From: Cunninghamella blakesleeana
Lineage: Eukaryota; Mucoromycota; Mucoromycetes; Mucorales; Cunninghamellaceae
Assembly (NCBI GenBank): GCA_017871115.1
Contig: JAFCIZ010000005.1
Location: 1,968,501-2,032,500, forward strand
Direction of reading: 5' to 3'
DNA length: 64,000 nucleotides
Of the stretch, positions 10,856 through 24,533 are shown piece after piece; the stretch's first letter is position 1, and each line of letters starts with the position of its first letter. Both the position numbers and the translations under genes were made by a program. Under the pieces are notes generated by a model. That model was not told where the DNA came from, ran no database searches, and saw only the letters and a list, made by a program, of their open reading frames with translations.

Positions 10856-13800
10856 ATGATAAATGAACTTTCAAAAGATGTCCTACAAAACGGAAATACA
10901 GATACCATAACAGAAAAAACAAATGATAATAGTCCTCCTTCCCATATACCAACTAACGTAGCAACAATAACTGATTTAGCTAATCAAACAGTCAAACTTA
11001 ATACTGAATTACCCAATCCAGATGAATCTCAACCACAACCAATTAATAAAACTACAGAGTCAAATAATGAATCTACTATAGATAAACCAGATGATGAATA
11101 TACTCGGTGGATTTTGACAGCATCTCAAAAAAAAATACAACGTAAAGCAAGAAGAGCCTTCAATAAAGAGGAGTCAGCAATAATAGTGAACTTAGATAAT
11201 AATGATAATAATAATATATCCAATAATAGTAATAATATGAATTTACCATTACAAGCATCAAATATGGATAATGATGATAATAAGGATTCACAACAGCAAC
11301 AACTGCCTATACAACCCAGTGTATCAGAAAAAAACGAAACTTTATCTAAACAATTAAAAGAAAAAGATTTACAATTATTTGATCCGTTAAGTGATAAGAA
11401 TGATAATAGCAATAATAACAACAATAATACAACAATGGATCTCTCTGAAAAGGAAAATATAGTTATTACTACAACTACTACTCAGAGCACTCGGCGTAGA
11501 AGACATAAAAGTTTAGGTCCTTTGGGTTCATTTTCATTATTAAATAATAGTGAGCATAAATCATTACCTGCAACCCGCTTACCTACGCCAAAATCATCCA
11601 CACTACATTTAAACTCCTCCGCCATGCTGCGTACTACTTCAGGCTCAACAATGACAAATAATAATGATGCACCTTTAAAAAGACGAACAAGAACAATATC
11701 TACCATAGAATCAAATAAATCATCTCTTTATACACATTTATTGGATTTAGATGATATAGGTAATAATAACGATAACAATAATAATAATTCTACTCCTTCT
11801 TCAGCATTACCTATTGTTCCAAGAAAATGTGACACAAAACTACCTATATCATCGTCAACCCTTTCTTCAATAACAAAACCTTCTTCAAAACGCTCATTAT
11901 CATCATTCGGTCATGATCAACAACAAAAATCATTAGGAAAAGCAAATAAACAATTAATGGATTTTGATCCCTTTTTATCACAAGATCTATTAGAAAAAAA
12001 AAAGGACAGAGAAGATGGTAACACTGAGGTATTTAAAATAAATTTCAGAACAATATCATTTTTTAATTTGTTATTATTTATTTATGCCCTTTTTTCTCTC
12101 TCTTTTTTTTTTTTTTTTTTTTTCCCATATACAATTTTCCCTCCTTTTTTTTTAATCGCTTTTACTTTTTTATTTTTTCATTTTTTTCTTTCTCATTCTT
12201 TTTATTTTTCATTTTTTTTTTTTTTTGTATAAAACTCCTTATTACTGTATATTAATCCCTCTTTACATCATTATTATTGTTATTATTTTTATATTATTTA
12301 GGAAATGACGGATTTAAAAAATAGATATGATACAAAAATGAATTTACATACATTTGCTAGCGGACCTAAAACACCATCAAGGCAACAAAATAATAATAAT
12401 AACAGTAATCCAACTCGAATTCCTTTAGCCGTATCTAAAAAATCGAACCAAAATATAAATAGTAGTAGTGAAGAAGAAGATTTAGACCAATTAAAAACAT
12501 TACCAATAACATCCAATGTCTTGACAAATTCTGTGAAACATGACCCATATCCATCCTCTACCAACAATAATTCTACCGTAGCAACAAATAATAATAATAA
12601 TTCAATACCAACTATTAGTAGAATAACACCTAAATTACAAAAAAAGAAAAAAATATCTCCTCCGTCTTCCACTTCTAACCTTAAAAAGCCAACCATAACA
12701 ACGTCATTTGAATCTCAAGAAAATAATCATAATAAAATTTTACGCCGACCGTCCTTATTGACAGCTGATCATTTACAGGAACAACGAGAAAAAGATAGAA
12801 AAAATTCATGTACACTCAGCACTAATTTGATCTCAGCCCAAGGTGAAATTTTTGTACCAGAATGTATCACTGCTACCACTACTGCACCTTCCATAACAAC
12901 CTCTTCCTCATCTATACAATTTGGTCCTTCTCAATTTGGTGGTTTTCAATATCAAGGGGATATGGCTTCATCTATTTCATCTGATTCTTACCCATCACCT
13001 AATTCACTACAAAGAAGAGTTTCTTCATTACATGAACGTTTACATGAATTAGTGGAAGATGAATCAGCTTGGCAAGATGTTACAAAATGCACAACAAATG
13101 ATGATACATCTTCGTATCAATGGGGTTTAACAGCGAATGATCTTATAGAAGAAGAAGGAATAGGAATAGAGAATGATGATGACAATAATAATGAAATAGA
13201 AATTATAGAAAATGAAAATGATCATATGAATATTGATGATGATGGGCACAATAATAAATGGGAAAAAGAAAAGAGTAATCATGAACAAACAATAACAATA
13301 GATAATAATAAAAATGCACCTTTAACCTTATCTGAAAATGGAAAACCAATGAAAAAAAAATTATTAAGAAGACTGCCTCCATCTTCTTTAACCGTGGACC
13401 AACACCACCAGGATAGTAATAATAACATGTCAACACCATTACCTACATTAATAATGCGACCCGCCATGAGTGCTACCACAGCATTTAAATTATATCAACA
13501 TCAATTAACAGTGTTTGAATCTGAAGAAATTATGGAATATACACATATTTACTACGTTGGCGATCATTCAAAACAAAAACATCAAGCTAATAGAGATTAT
13601 CCAGTAAATAATTATGGTTATGATGATGAACGAGGAGATTATAAAATTGCAATCAAGGATCATTTAGGATATCGTTATGAAGTTTTGGAAGAGATGGGAA
13701 AAGGTTCTTTTGGTTCAGTTGTAAAAGCCTTTGATCATAAAACGGGAACTAATGTGGCTGTAAAATTAATTCGAAATAAAAAACGGTTTCATGCCCAAGC

Positions 13801-14945
13801 TTTAGTGGAAGTAAAAACTTTGGAAGATATTATTAAATGGGTAAAATATGATAATAATAATAATAATAATAATAAATACTTATATACACTCTATAAGATA
13901 TGTATAAAATAAAATAAAAAAGGTTGGTCATTTTTTTTCTGATGTTAGTGTTCTTATTTTTAATTATTTATATTAGGACCCTAATGATCAACACAATAAT
14001 GTACGAATGACAGATCATTTTTATTTTCGAAACCATCTATGCATAGCCTTTGAATGTCTTAGCATCAATCTATATGATTTTATTAAAAATAATAACTTTC
14101 AAGGGTTTAGTATGGGACTTATTCGGAGGTAAGTAATAATTTTGATAATAATAATAATAATAGTAATAATACGTATAATAAATAGTATAATATTAAACAA
14201 TCATTTTTATTTATTATTTTATTTTGATTAGGTTTACTATTCAATTGCTTAATTCTTTGATTATTCTTTATCAACATCATTTAATTCATTGTGATTTGAA
14301 ACCTGAAAATATTTTATTAAAGCATCCTAATAAAAGTACCATTAAAGTAATTGATTTTGGGAGCTCATGCTTAGAAAATGAAAAAGGTAAAAAAATTAAA
14401 AATAAAATCAATAGTAATATATCTATCTATATTATATTCATTTTAAAAATATTTATTCAACTAACTATCTGCCTTTTTATTGTTATTATTTAATTATATA
14501 TATAGTTTATACTTATATTCAAAGTCGATTTTATCGTGCACCTGAAGTACTATTAGGATTAAATTACAGTACAGCAATTGATATGTGGAGTCTTGGATGC
14601 ATTTTAGCAGAATTATATACAGGGTACCCATTATTTCCTGGTGAAAATGAACAAGATCAATTAGCATGTATTATGGAAATTCAGGGTGTTCCAAGTCGAT
14701 CCATGGTAGAGAAAAGTAGCCGAAGAAAACTATTTTTTGATTTCTATGGTAATCCAAAAATATTGCCTAATAGCAAAGGTAAGAAAAGAAAACCAGGAAT
14801 GAAACCATTGAGCCAAGCTTTAAAATGTTCAGATGCAAAATTTGTGGATTTTGTCGATCGATGTCTTCAATGGGATCCGGATCAACGACTTAAACCTGAA
14901 GAAGCTTTTAAACATGGTTGGATTTCTAGACAACAACAGAATTAA
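10856..14945 (+). CDS. class II DYRK-family protein kinase (DYRK2/Pom1-like)
   Basis: Dual-specificity kinase that autophosphorylates an activation-loop Tyr and then phosphorylates Ser/Thr; relatives control polarity and cell cycle. Five exons: 10856-12028, 12302-13840, 13977-14128, 14232-14386, 14506-14945, 1152 aa. About 830 N-terminal residues are low complexity with Asn and Ser runs. A DYRK-homology box ([14 protein letters not shown]) precedes the kinase domain, which starts at [21 protein letters not shown] see the ATP-binding Lys (about 879, [13 protein letters not shown]), catalytic Asp (976, IHCDLKPEN), DFG Asp (996) and the DYRK loop [14 protein letters not shown], with the second Tyr near 1010. 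The domain continues through [23 protein letters not shown] to [17 protein letters not shown] at the very C-terminus. Homology along the kinase domain is strong to DYRK2. Residue numbers depend on my splice model. Confidence 0.93.
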
Positions 14946-15504
14946 ATCTAAAAAAAAGGGTTACATATTTATTTGTTTCATATTTTTTGTATCAACATTT
15001 TATTATTATTATTGTTTATATATATATATTTTCCAGTATTGACATTTATTTTTTATCTTTTGTTTTATATATATATATCGATACTTATATATTTATTATA
15101 TCTATTTTTGTGTTATCTTTTTTATATATATACTTATATTCTTTTTATTTTCATTTTTGTATATCAATTTTACCTAATAATTTCTATATTATAATTTAAT
15201 ATAATTCAATAGTTTAATTTTAACCTTCTTAATTTAAAAGTGTATATAAAGTTTAATATCAAGAAAAACCTGTTTTTGGTTTATTTCATCTTTTTTTTTT
15301 AAAAAAAAAAGATTGGCCAATTGAATGGAGGAAAGTTGCATAGCGCATGATCAAAAAGAGCAAATTTTATAGGCGGAGAAGAAAATAAGTTACTAGTTAC
15401 TAATTTTTTTTTTTACGCTTCTTCTCTATTTTTTTTACTTTTTTATTTTTTTATTTTTTTATTTTTTTAAATATATACATATATTATAACCTTTTTATAT
15501 ATCA
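14946..15504. other. intergenic region
   Basis: Between the tandem DYRK and GH31 genes. AT-rich with hydrophobic chance frames made of TAT/ATT repeats, and a T10-A10 palindrome at 15291-15310. A T-rich leader precedes the GH31 ATG. No gene seen. Confidence 0.5.
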
Positions 15505-18500
15505 ATGAGACAACTTGTATCAGAAGACTTTGTATTACAAGATGGTACCAAACATCCTTTAGTATTTGTTAATGGTGAAGGGCACAAGATCCATATTTAT
15601 ATCATTGCTGATCATATTCTACGCGTACTTCATACTATCAATAAGCAAGAAGAAGAGACATATGCTTGTATTTATCCAAAAAAAACAACACCTAATACAA
15701 AAACAACGACTTTATTACAAAAACAACAACATAATCTCTCCAATAACAATCATAATGAATTGCCTTTTCAAATAACTTCACAACAAACCAATCGTATTGA
15801 GCTTAAAACGCAGGAGCTTTATATTATTATTGATTTGTGCCCATTTGGTATCACTTGGCAACCATTAGCATCAGAATCATTAAAAAATTGGTTTGCAAAA
15901 GATTTAATATATCGCAGTTATTGCTACGATGATCAACAAGGAACAAGATGGCATTATCAAGTAAAAAAAGATCAAACAACTTATTATGGATTAGGTGAAA
16001 GAACTGGTGGATTAAATTTATCAGGTCGTCGTTTTCGTTTAGAAAGTAAATTTGTTTTATATATATAGATAAAAATTTGTGTAGAGAAAGTATTATTGCT
16101 AATAATTATCCATTACTGTGTTATCCAATTTATTTAATTGTTATCTATTATTCCATTCTATTTTTTATTTTAAGGATATGATTCTATGGGTTATGATGCT
16201 CAAACACAAGACCCATTATATAAATTCTGTCCTTTTTATCTAGCATTAACTAAAAATAGTGAAAATATAGGCGATCAACATCATCAAGAAAAATGGCTTG
16301 CTTATGGTATTTATTACAATAACTTTAGTAGAACATCATTAGATTTTGGTCAAGAGAAAGACGCTGTAAGTTTTATTGTTATTATAATTAAAAAAATAAA
16401 AAAATAAAAAATAAGGATTATTATTACTATTATAATCACTTATTAATCCTTTCGTCTTACTTTCTCTCTCTCTCTCTCTTTTTTTTATTATTATTGTTAT
16501 TATTATCATCATCGTCATCTTTTTATTAGATGTGGGGTGATTACACTTATTATCAAGTAGATAAAGGACCAATCGATTATTATATGATATATGGGGGTGA
16601 GTCTGTTCAAAAAGTATCTCAATCTTTTGGTGCATTAATGGGTGGATATACATTGATGCCGAAATCCATGTTTGGTTATTTAGCTTCCTCTATGGGTTAT
16701 GCAGAAAGTGAAAATGCTCAAGAACAATTAGAACAATTTATTATCAAATGTAGACAGACTTATCAAATACCTTGTGATGGGATGCATTTGTCTTCTGGTT
16801 ATACAGTTCAGCCTAAAAATGAAAATGGAACAGGGGGAGGGGATCGTTGGGTATTTACTTGGAATCATAAAAGATTTCCTGATCCTATTGGTTTAGCTAA
16901 AAAATATCGTGATGCTGGGATGCGGATTTTTGCAAATGTGAAGCCTTGGTTATTAGAAACTCATCCGGACTATACTTTAATGAAATCAAAACATGGTTTT
17001 GTTTGGAAAGCATTGTCACAGCAACAACAATATAGTGATGATTTAAAAGATCAAGGCCAACCTGGTACGATATGGCAATGGCGAGCGGGTGCAAATACAA
17101 AAGGAAAAGCAAGTTATATTGATTTTACAAGTCATCAAGGATATGATTATTGGCAACAACATTTAAAATCTGCATTATTGGATTATGGATATGATATCTG
17201 GTTAGATAATAATGAATTCACCATGACCGATGATACACAAACATATTTACGTGAAAAACAATGTAATTTATACCCTTCCTTTTCCATGATGCCTCCTTAT
17301 TTTTCAGCTAATCAACCTGGTCATGTTGATACACCAATTCAAACATTGTTAATGATCCAATCCTCATATGAAGTCGTTCAATCTTACCATCCCAAAAAAC
17401 GTCCTTGTTTAATCACACGTTCTACAGTTCCTTTCTGTCAATCTTTGGTATCACAAACTTGGAGTGGGGATAATTTTACCGAATGGAAAACTTTGGCTTA
17501 TAATATTCCAATGGGCACTGGTGCAAATTTATCTGCTCAGCCTGCTGGCTATGGTCATGATGTACGTTGATATTTTTATACCATTAAAAAAATATTGTCA
17601 TCAAAAAATTAAAAAAAAAAATAACATCATTTCTATTTGTTATATTCTTTCCTTCTGTTTCATTTTTTTTTTTTAAAAAAAAAAAGGTAGGAGGTTTTGC
17701 TGGAAATGCACCTAGTGAAGAACAACTTGTAAGATGGGTGCAACAAGGTATTTTTTGGACTCGCTTTTGCATTCATTCATACAATTCAGATCATACAATT
17801 ACTGAACCTTGGATGGTAATAAAAGGATTGAAAAATGCTAAATTCATATGTCGTTATATAACATCTAGTTAAATTATACTATTTTTCTCTCCTTTTTTAT
17901 ACATATTTAAAAATAATGTTAGTATCCTAATTCATTACCTATTATTCGATCATCTATTGAATGGAGATATAAATGGATCCCCAATTTATATTCACTGTAT
18001 ATCACTCTCACCTATCGTAATAATGAGCCTGTTATCAGACCAACGTTTTATGATCATCCACAAGATTTACAAACACACCAACAAGATTTTGAATTTATGG
18101 TTGGATCACAATTTTTAGTGGCACCCGTATATGAACAAGGCAAAAAGGATCGACGAGTCTATTTACCTAAGTTTAATAACAATATCAATAAAAAGGGAAA
18201 GAATGATGGATGGTATCATTACCAAACAGGTCAATATTATGAAAGCGGATACTCTATCTTAGTTCCTGCGCCTTTAACTGATGCTATCTCACCACTGTTT
18301 ATTAAAGAAGGGTCTTTCATGTGTTTTGGAAAATTAATGCAATATGTCAACGCTTCTTCTGATAATGAACGTTATATTCATATTTATCCTCCTCCTCCAC
18401 CTTCATCATCATCATCTACCCCAATAAGATATACTTGTACTTTTATTGAGGATGATGGGGAGAGTATTTTACATGAACAAGAAAATCAGTACACAGAAAT

Positions 18501-18750
18501 CGAGTTATGGATGGAGTGTGATCATAATCAAATCAAGGTTGGCATAACAATTTTACATGATGGGTATATACCAGATTATGATACACTATGGGTAACCTGC
18601 CCTTTATCTAATGAAAAAAGATCTATTGTTTTTGATCAAGAACATGATAGCGGTAATAATAATGGACAACCTCTTTATCAATCTAAAAAAATTGATAACG
18701 GTCAGTTATATAATTATCAAGGTTTAAATTTAAACTTTTTAAAAAAATAA
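15505..18750 (+). CDS. glycoside hydrolase family 31 (alpha-glucosidase/alpha-xylosidase type), intracellular
   Basis: Predicted retaining alpha-glycosidase. Five exons: 15505-16045, 16175-16365, 16530-17561, 17687-17815, 17923-18750, 906 aa. Family marks: YYGLGERTGGLNLSGRRFRLE, GYDAQTQDPLYKFCPFY, the nucleophile loop DIWLDNNEF (Asp about 470), the acid/base segment SQTWSGDNFTEW (Asp about 558), and GHDVGGFAG after the exon 3-4 join. The C-terminal part has FMVGSQFLVAPVYEQG and the beta-domain YYESGYSILVPAP. The N-terminus (MRQLVSEDFVLQDG) has no signal peptide, so it is probably cytosolic. The LDNNEF motif differs from the WxDMNE form of secreted fungal alpha-glucosidases and resembles the bacterial-type GH31 branch with Asn-Asn-Glu. 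Substrate cannot be fixed from sequence. The exon 3-4 intron has a T-run/A-run palindrome next to its acceptor. Confidence 0.9.
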
Positions 18751-19115
18751 ACTAATACTTGTAATTGATAAATAAAAAAAAATAGAGTTTATTGTAAATT
18801 ATTTATTTTATTATTATACTTTTGTATATCAAAAAAAAATTAGAAATTTGGAAAATATATGCTAATAAAAAAAATATGGTATTAATATTAATCATGTGCT
18901 TTAGTTTATCTGTTATATCAAGTTATTTTTTAAAAAAATAGCCTTAGCAAACGATTCTTTTAAATGGCTGCAAGAAAAACAACAACAACTGGTGTTTAAA
19001 ATATTTAGTAAAACCAATTTTTTTAAAGCTTTTTTTTTTTTTTTTTTGGTGATCGATTTTTTCTCTTTTTCACGCACCACTTTTATATTTTTATTTTAAT
19101 AATCATTATTAAAAT
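18751..19115. other. intergenic region
   Basis: Between GH31 and the next rightward gene. AT-rich, with a T-tract at 19030-19046 shortly before the downstream start. One very short frame (MAARKTTTTGV) at about 18964 could be an upstream ORF; nothing else seen. Confidence 0.4.
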
Positions 19116-19590
19116 ATGAATAATAATGTAATTTTTGCTGGAGATCTAGTTTGTAATAATGAAGGTGTGCATTCTTCTTTATTAATTATATGTATGATCT
19201 CTAACAACGATAAATTTACTGATTATTATTGATTATTTTTCATATTTTATTTCTTAGATATTAAATGGCAAAGTCAACAACAAAATTTAAAAGGTGATAA
19301 TAAATAATAGAATATATATAGTATACTTTTTATTATTATTATCATTATTTTAATTAACGTGTAAAAATATTATATGTTTTGATAGACTTATACTTAGTTG
19401 GTAATAATAATTCAGAAAGTTCAACTTGTGGCAAGTTTAATGTCAATTATGAAGTCGAATCTATTGTCCCCCTCCACGCTGTCAAACTATATACTTTAAC
19501 ACAAATACGTTTTCGTGCGTGAGTACATTATGATATAACAATGATAATAATATACGCATACACTCAGTACTTCGTATTAATTCTAACTAT

Positions 19591-19630
<40 letters not shown>

Positions 19631-20776
19631 GATTTACAAAGTCATTAGTATTAAAAGATTATTTTATTCAAGTGTTCAACCCAACTTTATTTACCGATCA
19701 ATCAAAATATGCCATTGTATTAAGCGTAAAAAGAACTGAAGATAAAATGGATAACCCGTTTAATGGTAAGATATATATAATGTAAGGTAAGCTAACTTCT
19801 TTATTAATTTTATATCTACATCTATTTATAACAAAATACTTAGAAAAAGAAATAAAATACCCTTTGGAAACAAAATCATATATATTACTTTATGGGCAAA
19901 AGATAAAAGACTATAATAACACTTTATTTCATATATATGGACAATTTATTCGCAATCATCTGGATTATGTGGATTTGTATGGATTTTCAACACATATTAT
20001 TAATAATTCTATAAACACCAAAGCGGTTAAGGATAGTAATATCCAGATAGATAAATTCCTCATACAAAAGTATCGACCTGATATACCTTTATTAAAAAAG
20101 CATCAAAAACTATCATCTTCTGATAATAATAGTAATAATGATCTATTAGAAAAGAGTATGAATAAATTAAAAAAATTGGATGAACTAAGAGAAGAGGTAA
20201 GAAAACAACGACCAGAACGTACCTTGGTTGTAACAAAAAGAAAAATATCATCTTTACGTAGAAGTAATAGCAATATACCATTTCTTCCTCCTCCACTTCC
20301 TCCTTCTTCTTCATCATCATCTCAATCAAAACAACAATCCGTATTATCATTATCTCACTCCTCATCACAACAATCAATACTATCAATAGATAAATTATCA
20401 TCATCATCATCATATTCAGCTTACTATGACAATAATAAGAAACAATTAAAGTCTGCCATTTGGTCAAAATTATTATTTCTTGGTCATGATAAAAAAGCAG
20501 AAGATACAAAATTATTTTACCATTCAATATATCAAAGCATTCAATTTGTTACTGTAAGATGATTTTTTTTATTTTATTTTATTTTATTCTTTAAAAAGAA
20601 AAATCAGTGTATTAAATTTATTTATTAATTTTTATTTTTATTTTTATTTATTCCTGTAGAGGAAAACGTTTAAATGTGCACCATTGGATCCTCAACTTAT
20701 GAATCAATTAATTGATAAACATATTCAGTTTTATGATAGCTTAGATATGGATATAGCTGATGACCCTATCCAATAA
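19116..20776 (+). CDS. uncharacterised protein, possible Sld7/MTBP-like DNA replication factor
   Basis: Six exons in consistent phase: 19116-19164, 19258-19293, 19386-19518, 19632-19765, 19844-20553, 20660-20776, 392 aa. The N-terminal third looks like a compact beta-rich domain (NVIFAGDLVCNNEDIKW, then CGKFNVNYEVESIVPLH). A Ser/Gln/Pro low-complexity linker follows (about 290-330). The C-terminus returns to ordered helical sequence: LFYHSIYQSIQFVTRKTFK, then LDPQLMNQLIDKHIQFY. That ending resembles my recollection of the Sld7 C-terminal domain, which has a conserved Y...F.R pattern followed by a Leu-rich helix. Sld7 works with Sld3 at origins; MTBP is the animal counterpart. The match is by pattern only and unproven. 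The gene itself is well supported by five clean introns. Confidence 0.55.
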
Positions 20777-21035
20777 AAACGACTATTTTTTTAAAAAAAT
20801 AAAAAGTAAATTGGAGATACAATTTTGAATAATCAAATAAATAATTACTCTTGCATATTTTTAACTTATTATTTACTTATAATGATAAACAAATTATCAT
20901 TATTTAAATAATAAACTTGATATAAATATTTTAATAATAATATAAGTAATATACACTTCTATTTACGCATTTAATAAAATTTTGTAAAGTGGTACTTTTA
21001 AATAGAAAATAGGCGTCCAAGCACGGATCGTTGAC

Positions 21036-21117
21036 GCAGGCTTGGCAGAGTGGTCTAATGCGCCAGAATCAGGATCTGGTAACTTCGGTTGCGGGAGTTC
21101 GAATCTCCCAGCCTGCA
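21036..21117 (+). tRNA. tRNA-Leu (anticodon CAG)
   Basis: 82-nt class II tRNA without intron. The acceptor arms GCAGGCT and AGCCTGC pair fully. The anticodon stem CCAGA/TCTGG closes the loop ATCAGGA, with anticodon CAG at 34-36. The T arm is GGGAG-TTCGAAT-CTCCC, and a long variable arm (around CTTCGG) marks it as Leu/Ser type; the anticodon decides Leu. Internal A-box (TGGCAGAGTGG) and B-box (GTTCGAATC) are present, and an eight-T terminator follows directly. It decodes CUG. A Leu-type CAG tRNA is consistent with the standard code. Confidence 0.95.
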
Positions 21118-21125
21118 TTTTTTTT
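21118..21125 (+). terminator. RNA polymerase III terminator of tRNA-Leu
   Basis: Run of eight T residues starting right after the discriminator base of the tRNA, the usual Pol III stop. Confidence 0.85.
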
Positions 21126-21413
21126 AAAATTTTATTTCATATATGAAACATAACCAATCAATAGTGAGGAAATGATTTTGTTGACTTGGTATAAATAATA
21201 TATATCTTTTTTCTACTGTTTTATATATCTATTTACCAGAGTATATACATAAACATCAATTCCATATTAGAAATTAAAAAAAGAACTATCTAATGTGTCG
21301 TCAAGATTGCTAAAAGTAAATAATAATAAAAAAAAGCTGGAAAGTTATAAGATATATGTGAAAATTCTATAAGTAACAATGATAAAATTACATATATTGT
21401 AAATCTTTACTCT

Positions 21414-21464
<51 letters not shown>

Positions 21465-22211
21465 TACAAAATAGTTGAACGATATATGAAATATAGAATA
21501 GGATAAAAATAAAACTAATATAGTATAAATTAATAGATTTATTTTATAAGCTGTTCTATATATATAAAAGTAAAAAGAAAAAAAACAGCTTTATTGAAAA
21601 AAAACATTTTTATTAATTTTTACTGGAGTTTAAAACAGTAGCTCTAAAAAAAACCAAGATCAAGTTCCTCAATGACAAAAAAGGAACTCAGTGGTTTTTT
21701 TAAAAAAAAGTATATCTTTTTCTTCATTGTTTTAAACAATATTATGTGATGTTCTTTAAGTTGATTAATCTTCACTAGGTACTCTGCAATGTATATAAAT
21801 ATATAACCAATATAGTTTATATCAGTATTATATAAACATATCATCTAGGCGCATATATATGTATATTATAATGCTACTGAATTTCCATATTTTTTCTTTT
21901 TAATGGTATAAAATTGCATATATCAAAAGCCTATATATACCTCACCTCTTTTTTAAAAGAATAAATATACATAATATATAAAAAGAGGGAAAGAGCACAT
22001 GATAAAAGAAAAAAAAAGCATTTAAGAATTTTAATTGTTTTTTATAGTGTCATCCACCATTAAAGGTATTTTATAAAAGCTGAACTTTAAAGATTTTTTC
22101 GGATGGACTGTTCAATAAATTTTTTTTATGTAAAAAGGGGTTTATCCAATTTTTCCCACTTTTTTCTTTTTTCCCTTCTTTTTCTCTTAATTTTTTTTTT
22201 AACTGTATATC
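21126..22211. other. intergenic region with AT microsatellite
   Basis: Between the tRNA and the ALT gene. Holds an (AT)n tract at about 21417-21462 and T-rich DNA before the ALT start (about 22180-22201). Short frames here lack family character. No further tRNA seen. Confidence 0.5.
21417..21462. repeat. (AT)n microsatellite
   Basis: Uninterrupted AT dinucleotide tract of roughly 44 nt. Confidence 0.9.
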
Positions 22212-24236
<2,025 letters not shown>

Positions 24237-24533
24237 GCTATTTATTAAATTATTAATCATTCTATTTTACTTATTCATAATTATTATATTATATATATAT
24301 ATTTATACAACTTTTTTTTTAATGAATAAAATACATAAAAATAATCAATACTTCAAAGAAATTATTTAAAGTTTAAACTTCAAGTAATTTTAAGTTGCGC
24401 CACTTAAAAAAAAAAAAGCGCGATTAAAAAAACTAAAAAATATCTACAACCGCGTATTTTTTTCTCTTTTTCCTTACTTTTTTTTTTTTTTTCCATCCTT
24501 CTCTTTCTTTTTAAATTTAATAATCTTTATAAA

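Noticed and set aside
14973..15199. Overlapping hydrophobic frames after the DYRK gene
   Set aside because: They are TAT/ATT repeats read as Tyr, Ile and Phe, lie in a 3' UTR and have no conserved motif.
20060..20527. Antisense frame rich in Met, Ile and Tyr
   Set aside because: Complement of the Ser-rich linker exon of the 19116 gene; no family features.
21036..21117. tRNA-Ser, because of the long variable arm
   Set aside because: The anticodon loop ATCAGGA gives CAG, which is leucine; the pairing is complete with this alignment.
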